DNA of 64,000 nt from Mucilaginibacter yixingensis (lineage in GTDB: Bacteria > Bacteroidota > Bacteroidia > Sphingobacteriales > Sphingobacteriaceae). Both the position numbers and the translations under genes were made by a program. How positions within the stretch are numbered: position 1 is the stretch's first letter; every line of letters begins with the position of its first letter. The notes beneath the pieces are model-generated. The model was not told the DNA's origin. It worked only from the letters and a program-made list of their open reading frames with translations, and did no database searches. The stretch is from the NCBI RefSeq assembly GCF_041080815.1, contig NZ_CP160205.1, positions 2,604,001 through 2,668,000 of the forward strand. Reading direction: 5' to 3'. Positions 18,302-27,800 of the stretch are shown here, piece by piece.

Positions 18302-20239
18302 CTATTCCTCTCCTGCTTTATTATCGGTTTTAACATCTGTCTGCATAGCAATATCAATCATAGCCGATACCTCATCTAAAATACCTTTATCGCTGCCCGC
18401 AAAACCTACATGTTTAAAACGGATATTGCCATTACCGTCTATTATAAACTTGGTTGGAATACCGTTAACTCCGTAAGCACTTACTACTTTAGATTGACGG
18501 CCATCTTCGCCTTTCTCATCCAGCAATACATGGAAAGGATATTTGGTTTGTGCTATAAAATCTTTAACACCGTCAATATAGTTTTCGGCATGCTCCCAGG
18601 TATCAATAAAAACAAACTTCACATTAGGATTATCTTTGAACTTATTAACAGCCATCTGCATACCGGGGAACGATGATTTGCATGGCCCGCACCAGGTGGC
18701 CCAAAAATCTACTATCACCACTTTGCCTTTCATATCTGCCAGCGATACCGTTTTACCATCCAGATCTTTCAGTGTAAATCCAGGAGCTGGCTGCTTCATC
18801 ATTTCTTTACTTAAGCTGGCCCGCAGCTTGATATCAGTAGCGTTTTTAAAGCCTGCATAATAATCATCAAAGCCTGCATCAGACCCTTTAGTTTTAACGT
18901 AAGCTATTTTCAGATCTTTATCCATCTTTGCCGTAGCAGCCCCTCGTTTAAGTATGATTTCTATTGTTGCTAACACTTCCTGATATTTATTCAGCCCCAT
19001 TAAAATATCTACATAGGTTTCTACTATTTGAATGTTGCCTTTATTTTTCTCATAAACAGGTTGGTCATAATTATAGGCTTCCAGGTATTTACCTTGTTTG
19101 ATTAGGATATAAGCGTAACTATCAGCATACGTACCGTAAACCCCCTCCACGTAGTGCTTTGTATCTTTGGGTGTTTTAAACGGACGAGGCGCCGGGTTAT
19201 CTACATCTTTCTGTGCAAGGTCTAAAGCCAGCTTACATATCCTGGCATCAAGTTCAAGATCCTTCCCTTGCTTGGCGTTATCATAGGCAAAGTTGTTAAA
19301 AAAGCCGGCCAGGGTTGCTTTGTTATTGATAGCGGCATAAACGCGCTCAAAATCACCCAACTTACCGCCGTTCAGATAAGCTTTGGCCGTTTGACCGCGC
19401 CAGTAATCTACCATAGATAGTTTTGCTGATAAATCATCCGGGAAGCTTTTGGCAAAATCATCAATCAAAAGTTCCTTTTTTGCCAGATCTTTTTCCTGAT
19501 CAATTGCTGCAGCCTTTTTGCCTTTTACAGAAAGGTTAGCCAGCATCTTGGTTTTTAGGATACTGGCCAAAGAATCTACCTGTGCTTTTTTCTGCTGACG
19601 CATAAATATGCTCATGGCTACCTGCATCTGCTTTTCATCACCGCTTTTTGCCATCTCATTAACAAGGGCATCTGCTTTGGCCTTATATTGATCGTTGCCG
19701 GAGGTAGATAGTGCCATTATATAATTTGATGAAAACTCAGCTTTGCTTTGCGGGTACAGTTCAAACTCCTTTTCATAGAGTTTGATGGCTTCGGGGATAT
19801 TAGACGATTTGATGCCTGAATATGCGGACAGGCTGCTGGAACACCAAAGTGCCTTTGCACCGTAAGCGCCCTCCACAGGCTTACCATTCTCATAAATAAA
19901 ATAAAAATAGCCCTGACTGTTATTATCATCAATTTTGCCCGCAGCGAAGCTTAAAAAGAATGCCTTGGCTGTGGACGGAATATTTAGCGAACCTTTGACC
20001 CCATTACCGTCAGCCGTTAAAACTACGTCGTCTGCCGGGCTGTCTTTAAAATCCATATAATAAACAGCAGCTTCTACTTTCTTTTTCCCGGCCAGTATAG
20101 TTCCATCTGGGTTATAAGTAAAGCCGACCGTTGAGCCTGCTGAAGGCTGATCGGCCGATAATTTTAGATGTTCATTTTGAGCATGAACGGTTTTTGCCAT
20201 TAGAAATGGCAAGATGAGTAATAAGGTTATCTTCTTCAT
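18302..20239 (-). CDS. Exported thioredoxin-like (TlpA-type) protein with helical repeats
   Basis: The preferred ATG at 20239 gives 645 residues with a signal peptide (MKKITLLLILPFLMAKTVHAQ). The frame is open six codons further to a TTG. A beta-rich N-terminal domain (about 25-130) and a TPR-like helical region (about 140-460) precede a TlpA/thioredoxin domain (about 485-630) with WCGPC. The protein probably works in the periplasm as a thiol reductase in disulfide or cytochrome maturation. The partner is unknown. Confidence 0.85.
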   Translation of the reverse strand: MKKITLLLILPFLMAKTVHAQNEHLKLSADQPSAGSTVGFTYNPDGTILAGKKKVEAAVYYMDFKDSPADDVVLTADGNGVKGSLNIPSTAKAFFLSFAAGKIDDNNSQGYFYFIYENGKPVEGAYGAKALWCSSSLSAYSGIKSSNIPEAIKLYEKEFELYPQSKAEFSSNYIMALSTSGNDQYKAKADALVNEMAKSGDEKQMQVAMSIFMRQQKKAQVDSLASILKTKMLANLSVKGKKAAAIDQEKDLAKKELLIDDFAKSFPDDLSAKLSMVDYWRGQTAKAYLNGGKLGDFERVYAAINNKATLAGFFNNFAYDNAKQGKDLELDARICKLALDLAQKDVDNPAPRPFKTPKDTKHYVEGVYGTYADSYAYILIKQGKYLEAYNYDQPVYEKNKGNIQIVETYVDILMGLNKYQEVLATIEIILKRGAATAKMDKDLKIAYVKTKGSDAGFDDYYAGFKNATDIKLRASLSKEMMKQPAPGFTLKDLDGKTVSLADMKGKVVIVDFWATWCGPCKSSFPGMQMAVNKFKDNPNVKFVFIDTWEHAENYIDGVKDFIAQTKYPFHVLLDEKGEDGRQSKVVSAYGVNGIPTKFIIDGNGNIRFKHVGFAGSDKGILDEVSAMIDIAMQTDVKTDNKAGEE

Positions 20240-20414
20240 AACTAAAATTTTAGTCAAGTTAAAATCTTTTCATTACATAAGCAAGTATGCAACGCTCTTT
20301 TTAAGGATAAACACTTTTTTAAGAGGCAGTTACCCTACGTTTACACCAACGCATTAAACAGTGATCTAACTAGCCATCAACCAGCAGAACAAAAAATATG
20401 CGTATTTTGCGGGC

Positions 20415-21692
20415 ATGGATCAACCTGCGAAAGTTAATGGCCAGAAGGCCATGGGCTTTATTTTTGCCACGCTGTTAATTGATGTAATGGGTCTGGCTAT
20501 CATTATCCCGGTAGTACCCGGACTGATAGAACAACTTATCCACGGCGATGTAAGCACGGCTACCCGTTACAGCGGTTGGCTTACCGGTTGCTACGCCATT
20601 ATGCAGTTTATCTTCTCGCCCATCATTGGTAATCTGAGCGATAGATACGGTCGCAGACCTGTGTTGCTATGCTCGCTATTAGGGTTCAGTGTCGATTATT
20701 TCTTTTCGGCCTTTGCCCCTACCATTGGCTGGTTGTTTATCGGCCGTATTGTAGCAGGCATTACCGGTGCCAGCTTTACCACCGCCTCAGCCTACATATC
20801 AGACGTTAGTACGCCCGAAAAAAAGGCTGCCAACTTTGGTCTGATTGGTGTGGCTTTTGGCTTAGGCTTTATTATCGGTCCGGTTATTGGCGGCTTTTTA
20901 GGCAAGTATAATATTCATTATCCTTTTATTGGTGCAGGTGCATTGGCACTAATCAATGCTGTTTACGGCTACTTTGCCTTGCCAGAATCATTAGACCAAG
21001 CGCACCGCCGCAAGTTTGACTGGAAACGCGCCAACCCTGTGGGCACGCTTAAGCAGCTCACTAAATACAAAAGCGTTATGGGACTGGCCATATCATTGTT
21101 CCTCATCTATTTCGCAGCACAAGCGGTTCAAAGTGTATGGACATTCTATACCATCAAGAAATTTGGCTGGAATACAGATTGGCAAGGCTACTCGCTAGGC
21201 GTTGTGGGGCTGCTTACGGCGATGGTGCAAGGCGGTCTCATCAGGGTAACTTTGCCCAAATTAGGACATGAGCGTAGCATCTGGATGGGCTTATTATTAT
21301 ACAGCCTCGGTCTCCTGCTGTTTGCTTTTGCCAGCAAAGGCTGGATGATGTTCATCTTTCTGATCCCTTATTGTCTGGGTGGCATTGCGGGCCCCGCACT
21401 CCAGGGCTATATGAGTAACAACGTACCACCAAATGCACAGGGCGAGTTGCAAGGAGGACTGACCAGCATGATGAGTTTAAGCTCCATATTTGGTCCGCTG
21501 GCTATGACTAACGCTTTCTATTATTTTACCAATAAAAATGCACCGGTACAATTTCCGGGAGCGCCGTATATTATTGGGGCATTATTAATGCTAACCAGCG
21601 CACTGCTGGCCGTGCGCAATTTTAAGAAAAGTATGACCGATAAAGCCGACGCCAAAGATAATGGCAACGATATTGCTGTAGTTTCACATTAA
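20415..21692 (+). CDS. MFS transporter, TetA-like, first of a tandem pair
   Basis: The 425-residue protein has 12 membrane segments, the MFS loop motif GNLSDRYGRRPVLL between helices 2 and 3, and GITGASFTTASAYISD in helix 5, as in drug:H+ antiporter-1/TCR-Tet proteins. Its substrate is not known. It ends 7 bp before a closely similar MFS gene; the two share the start pattern GFIFxTLxIDVxGL and long internal blocks, so they arose by tandem duplication. Confidence 0.92.
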   Translation: MDQPAKVNGQKAMGFIFATLLIDVMGLAIIIPVVPGLIEQLIHGDVSTATRYSGWLTGCYAIMQFIFSPIIGNLSDRYGRRPVLLCSLLGFSVDYFFSAFAPTIGWLFIGRIVAGITGASFTTASAYISDVSTPEKKAANFGLIGVAFGLGFIIGPVIGGFLGKYNIHYPFIGAGALALINAVYGYFALPESLDQAHRRKFDWKRANPVGTLKQLTKYKSVMGLAISLFLIYFAAQAVQSVWTFYTIKKFGWNTDWQGYSLGVVGLLTAMVQGGLIRVTLPKLGHERSIWMGLLLYSLGLLLFAFASKGWMMFIFLIPYCLGGIAGPALQGYMSNNVPPNAQGELQGGLTSMMSLSSIFGPLAMTNAFYYFTNKNAPVQFPGAPYIIGALLMLTSALLAVRNFKKSMTDKADAKDNGNDIAVVSH

Positions 21693-21699
21693 AAGCCTA

Positions 21700-22944
21700 A
21701 TGGAAACCATCACACCTATCGATCTAAAACCTCCCAAACAGTCTGCCGCGCTGGGGTTTATCTTTGTTACGCTTTTTATTGATGTGCTGGGCCTGGGCAT
21801 TATCATCCCGGTAATACCCAAACTGCTGGAGCAACTGGGCCACTTTGGCAACGCCGTAGCCTCTGAATATAATGGTTGGCTTACTTTCATCTATGCCTCC
21901 ATGCAGTTTGTGTTCTCGCCGCTGCTGGGTAATTTGAGTGATCGTTTTGGGCGGCGACCGGTATTATTGATCTCGCTGTTTGGTTTCAGCATCGATTACC
22001 TGTTTATGGCCTTCGCTCCGTCTATCTTTTGGCTGTTTGTGGGCCGTACTATTGCCGGCATCACGGGCGCTACCATGGCTACGGGTACTGCCTATATTGC
22101 CGACGTAAGCACAGGCGATAAACGCTCTGCCAACTTCGGGTTAGTGGGTGCAGCGTCAGGCCTGGGCTTTATTATCGGTATTTCTGCCGGGGCTTTTCTA
22201 GGCGATATGAATATTAAGTTTCCGTTTATTGCCGCCGCTGCTGCTGCGTTAATCAATGCTTTATGGGGATTTTTTGTGCTGCCTGAATCACTGGACGCCG
22301 AGCACCGCCGCCCTTTTGAGTGGAAACGCGCGCTGCCCTGGGGCACCATGAAAAGCCTTGGTAAATACAAACAATTTGCTGGGTTAGCTTTAGCCTTTAC
22401 CCTGGTTTATATCGCTCAAAAAGCGATTGAATATCAGCTATCTTTCTACGTTTATGAGAAGTTTAACTGGAGCATGACCAGCGTAGGGATTCTCGGCTTT
22501 TTTATCGGCATATTGCTGGTAGGTATACAAGGTGGATTGATCCGGATCATCATTCCGCGCTGGGGTATGAAACGAACGGTAATCAGCGGATTGATATTCT
22601 ATTTCAGCGGATTATTGCTAATGGCTTTTGCCGCCCGCGGATGGCAGGTTTATGCCTTTATGATTCCTTACTGTTTGGGTGGTATCTCGGGCCCTGCACT
22701 ACAGGGTTTTATCAGCAGCAAATTTGCCAAGAATGAGCAAGGCGAATTGCAGGGCGGCCTTACACTATTATCAAGCATCAGCTTAATACTTGGTCCGTTG
22801 TTGATGGGTTATATCTTTAAATTCTTTACCCAGCACAATGCTTCATCGGTTTACTTCCCGGGTTCGCCTTATATTTTCGGTGCTCTGCTGATGTTGATCA
22901 GCATTGTCCTGGTGATACGAAGTTTTAGGAAAGAAGGACTTTAA
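21700..22944 (+). CDS. MFS transporter, TetA-like, second of a tandem pair
   Basis: This 414-residue paralogue of the preceding gene has GNLSDRFGRRPVLL, GITGATMATGTAYIAD and IPYCLGGISGPALQGF in matching positions. The 7-bp gap indicates co-transcription. The pair could have diverged in substrate. No adjacent tetR-type regulator is present. The stop faces the DUF502 gene with 13 bp between. Confidence 0.92.
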   Translation: METITPIDLKPPKQSAALGFIFVTLFIDVLGLGIIIPVIPKLLEQLGHFGNAVASEYNGWLTFIYASMQFVFSPLLGNLSDRFGRRPVLLISLFGFSIDYLFMAFAPSIFWLFVGRTIAGITGATMATGTAYIADVSTGDKRSANFGLVGAASGLGFIIGISAGAFLGDMNIKFPFIAAAAAALINALWGFFVLPESLDAEHRRPFEWKRALPWGTMKSLGKYKQFAGLALAFTLVYIAQKAIEYQLSFYVYEKFNWSMTSVGILGFFIGILLVGIQGGLIRIIIPRWGMKRTVISGLIFYFSGLLLMAFAARGWQVYAFMIPYCLGGISGPALQGFISSKFAKNEQGELQGGLTLLSSISLILGPLLMGYIFKFFTQHNASSVYFPGSPYIFGALLMLISIVLVIRSFRKEGL

Positions 22945-22957
22945 GACGCTGCATTTT

Positions 22958-23554
22958 TTAATGCTCGATACCGCTCACCCCGCCTGAAATAACAAACTTC
23001 ATGGCATCGGCAGCACTCATGTGCAACGGCTGAACCTTATCTGAAGACACGATAACAACCTGACCTGCAAAAGAGTATGAATAAGGGAAATAAATAGCTA
23101 CGTGACCGGGCAACTCAATTTTAGACAGATCTTTTTGAGTTAAAAAACCTATTTTTTTCAAGCCGAACTCATTTACCTCAACCAATACGGGCTCGTTAAA
23201 CTTCTTCTCCTCGCCTACAAAAGCTTCAGTTAGATCTTTGATAGAAGAATACAGGAATTTAAACAACGGCAAACGCCCCAGCCATCGGTTAAACCAGCGC
23301 TTGATCGGGTCTGTCACTACGTTAGTGATGATGATACCAGCGATCATAATTACCACCAATACCGTAAGGATGCCCAGGCCTGGTATATAAATGGCTTTAC
23401 CATTTTTGCCTACCAGGATGTAATCGCTCAAGTTCAGCGTTTTATCCAACCCGGCAACAGCCCAGTAAATAAGCAGCATAGCTACCCCAACCGGCACGAC
23501 AAAAAGCAGTCCGCGGATAAAGTAATTGAGTAAAGCCCTGAAGATCCTTCTCAT
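22958..23554 (-). CDS. DUF502 membrane protein
   Basis: The 198-residue protein has two membrane helices (about 8-32 and 58-82), the family segment IPGLGILTVL between them and WFNRWLGRLPLFKFLYSSIKDLTEAF. A C-terminal soluble domain contains VAIYFPYSYSFAGQVV. DUF502 proteins have no established biochemical function. The frame is open to 23581 from a TTG, but the ATG at 23554 (MRRIFRALLN) gives a normal N-terminus. Confidence 0.85.
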   Translation of the reverse strand: MRRIFRALLNYFIRGLLFVVPVGVAMLLIYWAVAGLDKTLNLSDYILVGKNGKAIYIPGLGILTVLVVIMIAGIIITNVVTDPIKRWFNRWLGRLPLFKFLYSSIKDLTEAFVGEEKKFNEPVLVEVNEFGLKKIGFLTQKDLSKIELPGHVAIYFPYSYSFAGQVVIVSSDKVQPLHMSAADAMKFVISGGVSGIEH

Positions 23555-23664
23555 GGTAAGCAATGCGTATTTATACGACAAAAGTAGCGTTCTGGTTTAA
23601 AATAAGGCGGATTTGGCAGGAGGTTTTTTACAACCCAGCGTTTGCTGATCACACCCACAGATAC

Positions 23665-26121
23665 CTACTCATAAAAGTACACCCGCTTCACCCTTTGAGA
23701 AATATTGGTCAATATCTCGTATGGTATCGTGCCTATCTGCCGGGCTAACTCTTCAATGCGCAGCTCATCGTTAAAGACTATCACTTCGTCGCCCTCCTTT
23801 ACGTCAATCTCGCTCACATCAATCATACACATATCCATGGCAATGTTGCCCACGGTTTTTACCAGGCGGCCTTTTACCAGCATACAGCCTATGCCGTTAC
23901 CAAAGGCACGCAGATAGCCATCGGCATAACCAATGCGTACGGTTGCAATACGGCCACCTTTGCTCAGGCTGCCGTTACGGTTGTAGCCGATGGTTTCACC
24001 GGCTTTAACATGTTTTACTTGTGAGATACTGGTTTTAAGCGTTGCAATGGGTTGCAGGGCGTTTGGATCTGTCACAGCCGCATCAATACCGTACAAGCCA
24101 ATGCCTATGCGCACCATATCAAAATGAGCGACCGGCCAGCGGGTAACACCAGAGGTATTGGCAATGTGCCTGATGAACTGATATTTCAGCGTCTCTTCAA
24201 TTTGCTTGCAGGCTTTTTCAAAGCGCTGGATCTGCTTCATGGTAAACGCATCGTGCTGCTCGGCATCACTGGCCACCAGGTGCGAGAGTACGGATACTAC
24301 TTTTATCAGCTGATTTTGTTCCAGGATCTCACACAAACTTTCTACCTCACTAGTCTCAAAACCAAGGCGGTGCATGCCGGTGTCAATCTTAATGTGTACC
24401 GGGTAATTTACTATATCATTCTGCTGCAAATACTTTAAGAAATGATCCAGCAAACCAAAGCTATAAATCTCAGGCTGAAGATGGTATTCTACCAATTTAT
24501 CAAACGCCGCAGGCTCTGGGTTCAATACCATCAGCGGCAGCGTAATACCAGCCTGACGCAAGGCTATTCCCTCATCAATATAAGCCACAGCCAGGTAATC
24601 AACCTTGTGATATTGCAGAATGTTAGCTACCTCAAAGGTGCCGCTACCGTAAGAAAAAGCCTTTACCATGGCCATCATCTTTACACCCGGTTTCAACAAC
24701 GACTTATAGAAATTAAGGTTATTGAGTAACGCGTTCAGGTTAATCTCCATCACCGTCTCATGCGCCTTTTGCACCAGTGCGTGACTGATCTTCTCGAACT
24801 CAAAATTACGGGCGCCTTTCAGCAGCACAGTCTCCTCGTTAAACTGAAGTTCGTTAAAGTGAGCGAGCAGATCGTGGGTATCATGAAAGAAACGCTTTTC
24901 AGGCACGTTAAACAAATCTGCCTGCTTAGCCAGAGCCTCGCCCACACCGATAAACCTTGATACCCGGTTGCCCAACATCACCGATACCTGCCGGTAAAGC
25001 TCTTCATCACGCAAACCAGATTGAAAAATATCTGAAAGAATCAGGGTTTTCTTACTATGCTGATTTTGCTGATCGAGGAAGTTCAGCGCAATCTCCAGCG
25101 ATTGAATATCTGAATTATAAGAATCGTCAATTATGGAGCATTCATTAATACCATTTTTTAACTCCAGGCGCATACTTACGGGCACCAGACGCTCCAGGCG
25201 GTTGTCAATTACTTCCGGCTCATAACCCATAGCCAACATGGTAGCCCAGCAAATAATTGCGTTTTCTACCGATGCCTGATCAAGGAACGGAATCAGCGCC
25301 TCTATCTCCCGCCCGTTGTAATGTGCACGCAAATAATAATTTTTGGATATGATGGTTTCGCTGAACACATGTAAATCAGCCTCGCGGAAACTCCGGCTCC
25401 AGGTAAACAATTGCAGGTGCTCTAACTGGCTTTTATAGCCCACCAACTCATCATAATAGCCAATGAGCTGCTTGCAATGTTTAAACAATTTAAGCTTCTC
25501 CTGCACTTTTTCTGTACGATTGGCAAAGCCTTCATCGTGTGCTGAACCAATGTGCGTCAACACACCAATATCCGGCCGGATAATCTGTTCCAACCGCTCC
25601 ATCTCGTTCACGGTAGAAATACCGGCCTCAAATATCCCGAGGTTATGTTCTGCCCCTATTTTCCAAACAGACAAGGGCACACCAATTTGCGAGTTATAGC
25701 TTTTGGGGCTGCGTACGATGCTCTTTTCTGGCACCATCAGCTGGTAAAGCCACTCCTTAACAATGGTTTTACCGTTGCTACCGGTAACGCCTATCACCTG
25801 CAGATCAAACTGTTGACGATGGTGGGCTGCAAGTTGTTGTAAAGCTTTCAGCACATCCCCCACCACCAGGTAATTAGCATTAATGAGCGGCGATGACGGT
25901 TTATGGCTTACCACAAAATTGCGTACACCTGCCTCATAAGCTTCTAAAATAAACTCGTGACCGTCCCGACGGTTACTCAACGCGAAGAACAATCCCTCTG
26001 CGGCGTTGCTAATGCGACGACTATCAGTAAGCAGTGTGGTGATGGCGCCATCAGTCACAATCAGCTCTTCTGCATGAAGGATCTGAGCGATGGACCTGAT
26101 GGTATACGAGGTAGAAAGCAT
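23665..26121 (-). CDS. Bifunctional MurF ligase / alanine racemase
   Basis: The 818-residue fusion makes D-alanine and adds D-Ala-D-Ala to the UDP-MurNAc tripeptide. The MurF part (about 1-450) has the ATP site GVTGSNGKTIVKEW and a shortened C-terminal domain. The racemase part (about 460-818) has the PLP lysine in MMAMVKAFSYGSG, HRLGF, and the second catalytic Tyr in GETIGYNR. This fusion is characteristic of many Bacteroidota. It is divergent from recX. Confidence 0.95.
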   Translation of the reverse strand: MLSTSYTIRSIAQILHAEELIVTDGAITTLLTDSRRISNAAEGLFFALSNRRDGHEFILEAYEAGVRNFVVSHKPSSPLINANYLVVGDVLKALQQLAAHHRQQFDLQVIGVTGSNGKTIVKEWLYQLMVPEKSIVRSPKSYNSQIGVPLSVWKIGAEHNLGIFEAGISTVNEMERLEQIIRPDIGVLTHIGSAHDEGFANRTEKVQEKLKLFKHCKQLIGYYDELVGYKSQLEHLQLFTWSRSFREADLHVFSETIISKNYYLRAHYNGREIEALIPFLDQASVENAIICWATMLAMGYEPEVIDNRLERLVPVSMRLELKNGINECSIIDDSYNSDIQSLEIALNFLDQQNQHSKKTLILSDIFQSGLRDEELYRQVSVMLGNRVSRFIGVGEALAKQADLFNVPEKRFFHDTHDLLAHFNELQFNEETVLLKGARNFEFEKISHALVQKAHETVMEINLNALLNNLNFYKSLLKPGVKMMAMVKAFSYGSGTFEVANILQYHKVDYLAVAYIDEGIALRQAGITLPLMVLNPEPAAFDKLVEYHLQPEIYSFGLLDHFLKYLQQNDIVNYPVHIKIDTGMHRLGFETSEVESLCEILEQNQLIKVVSVLSHLVASDAEQHDAFTMKQIQRFEKACKQIEETLKYQFIRHIANTSGVTRWPVAHFDMVRIGIGLYGIDAAVTDPNALQPIATLKTSISQVKHVKAGETIGYNRNGSLSKGGRIATVRIGYADGYLRAFGNGIGCMLVKGRLVKTVGNIAMDMCMIDVSEIDVKEGDEVIVFNDELRIEELARQIGTIPYEILTNISQRVKRVYFYE

Positions 26122-26178
26122 TTTGCGAATTTGCTAATATTTGTATCATAACACGAATTTTTAACGAATTTTGGTTTG

Positions 26179-26661
26179 ATGGACACCACCCCAACCCGCA
26201 AAGTAAGCACCGAAACCGAAGGCCTTGCCAAAGCCGAACATTACTGCGCCTACCAGGAACGCGCCCAACAGGAAGTGCGCGACAAGCTCTATGAATGGGG
26301 ACTATGGCCGGATGCCGTAGAGAACATTATTTGCAAGCTCATTGAAACCAATTTTTTAAACGAAGAACGCTTTGCTGCAGCCTACGCCCAGGGCAAGTTT
26401 AATCAGAAAGCCTGGGGCCGTAATAAAATAAAACAAGGATTAAAATTTAAACGTGTCTCTGAAAAACTTATCAAAAAAGCGTTGCAAAAAATTGATGGCG
26501 ACGATTACTTACAGACGCTAACCCGGATTTTAGAGAAAAAAGCAGCCCTAATGAAAGAAAAAGACGAGTTTAAACGACATTACAAGTTAAAACAGTATGC
26601 TATGAGTCGCGGATACGAGAGTGACCTGATTGCTGACGTTTTGAAAACCAGCGAGATATAA
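26179..26661 (+). CDS. recX: Regulatory protein RecX
   Basis: The 160-residue RecX-like protein binds RecA filaments and limits their activity. Three-helix repeats are visible: LAKAEHYCAYQERAQQEV, then FLNEERFAAAYAQGKFNQKAWGRNKIKQGL, then the SRGYESDLIADVL end. ATG at 26179 is preferred over the TTG just before it. It is not linked to recA here. Confidence 0.9.
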   Translation: MDTTPTRKVSTETEGLAKAEHYCAYQERAQQEVRDKLYEWGLWPDAVENIICKLIETNFLNEERFAAAYAQGKFNQKAWGRNKIKQGLKFKRVSEKLIKKALQKIDGDDYLQTLTRILEKKAALMKEKDEFKRHYKLKQYAMSRGYESDLIADVLKTSEI

Positions 26662-26689
26662 AAAACTTAGAAATTTTTGCAGAAAAAAC

Positions 26690-26719
26690 TTGCATAGTAC
26701 CCGTTTCTGCCTATATTTG
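26690..26719 (+). promoter_or_regulatory. Bacteroidota-type promoter of tRNA-Gly
   Basis: TTG (26690-26692), 19 bp, then a perfect TATATTTG (26712-26719) place the start site just before the tRNA at 26731. This is the clearest promoter in the window. Confidence 0.85.
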
Positions 26720-26730
26720 CACTCCGCAAT

Positions 26731-26803
26731 GCGAAAGTAGCTCAGTTGGTAGAGCACAACCTTGCCAAGGTTGGGGTCGCGAGTTCGAATCTCGTCTTTC
26801 GCT
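26731..26803 (+). tRNA. tRNA-Gly (GCC)
   Basis: The 73-nt cloverleaf has a 7-bp acceptor stem (GCGAAAG with CTTTCGC), AGCTCAGTTGGTAGAGC as the D arm, an anticodon loop TTGCCAA with GCC, and a T arm with GTTCGAAT. CCA is not encoded. Confidence 0.97.
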
Positions 26804-26805
26804 CT

Positions 26806-26836
26806 AATCCCTTCTTAACAGAAGGGATTTATTTTT
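26806..26836 (+). terminator. Terminator between the two tRNAs
   Basis: AATCCCTTCT (26806-26815) pairs with AGAAGGGATT (26820-26829) around TAAC, followed by a T-rich run. It should separate tRNA-Gly transcription from tRNA-Leu. Confidence 0.8.
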
Positions 26837-26852
26837 AAAAGGTTAATCACCT

Positions 26853-26938
26853 GCCTAGGTGGTGGAACTGGTAGACACGCAGGACTTAAAATCCTGTTCG
26901 CCTTACAGCGAGTGCGGGTTCGATTCCCGCCCTAGGTA
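26853..26938 (+). tRNA. tRNA-Leu (TAA), insertion site of the accessory region
   Basis: The 86-nt tRNA has a long variable arm, as expected for Leu. The anticodon loop CTTAAAA gives TAA, and the acceptor arm GCCTAGG pairs with CCTAGGT. The stop codon of the adjoining recombinase remnant (26932-26934 on the minus strand) lies inside its 3' end, so this tRNA marks the start of the accessory DNA. Confidence 0.95.
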
Positions 26939-27643
26939 CATGATGGGAATGACTCCCAAATATGATTGGCCTCCTCGATATCGAGGAGGCCTTTTTCTTT
27001 GGCTTTCAATGAGTTATGAACAAACACCGAACTAATGGAGGGTGTTCTAAATGGTCCACCGGAGTAGGTCAATTTATGTTTGAACACCCCTCGAATTAAT
27101 AGCTGACGATCATCGTTTGTAGAAATACTATAGATGCCTTTAAGATTTGTTAGCTGATCCATATAGCTTTCCAATTCAGCAAATTTTCGCGCATTGCCCG
27201 TCTTCTGATTTTCATTGAGATTGTGTTGGATGATTGATTTTTCATGCGAGAATTTAGATAGCCACTTCTTGTAAGTCTGCCCATCAATCTCATCTTTCAT
27301 CAATCTATTTTCCAATTTCTCAATTTTCTCATTGATGTCATTTAACTGCTTTTTACGGGTAGTAATGTCGGCCTGTTTTGAACTCTTCTCTCCGTTCAAA
27401 TAGGCTTCAGTTATCCCGGTTAATTGACTGACTTGCTTTTTCGTAAAACTCAGACAACACAGCAATTCTTCAAACTGCTCATGAAGCTTATCGCCTGAAA
27501 AATTCTTTTCCGTGTGGTGAATGCATCTATAGTACAAATAATACTTTTTTTTTCCCTTGGAAAAACCAGCTGTCATGTGTTGGCCGCACCAACATTTTAA
27601 TACGCCCCGAAGCGGAAATTCTTCTTTAGATTGTGTTTTTGAA
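26932..27643 (-). pseudogene. Serine recombinase, C-terminal remnant cut by IS21
   Basis: About 236 C-terminal residues of a large serine recombinase remain. They include the zinc ribbon (GVLKCWCGQHMTAGF, then YRCIHH), a coiled coil (about residues 130-200 of the remnant) and the end VHNSLKAKEKGLL. The catalytic N-terminal domain is absent: upstream coding sequence is replaced by the IS21 end, which adds some 51 meaningless codons to the open frame. It cannot be active. Its end runs into tRNA-Leu, which suggests that it once catalysed integration there. Confidence 0.85.
26968..26996 (+). terminator. 24-bp perfect palindrome with T tract
   Basis: Positions 26968-26991 form a perfect palindrome centred on CGATATCG and are followed by TTTTT on the plus strand. 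It can end tRNA-Leu transcription. It also codes for residues GLLDIEEA of the recombinase remnant. Confidence 0.7.
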
Positions 27644-27800
27644 TGGAGAATTCGCTGATATTGACCACCTGATTTCGGCGCAAACTGACCACCGATTCCG
27701 CGGGAAAGTGACCACCTGATTTCGGAGGAAACTGACCACCCCGAACGAGCCACATATGCTGTAGAAGCAGGCCTATTTTTGAGGTTTAACAACTTCACTA

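Noticed and set aside
27644-27798. Extra N-terminal codons of the recombinase remnant
   Set aside because: They are IS21 terminal repeats read by chance; the same bases occur at the end of copy 2.
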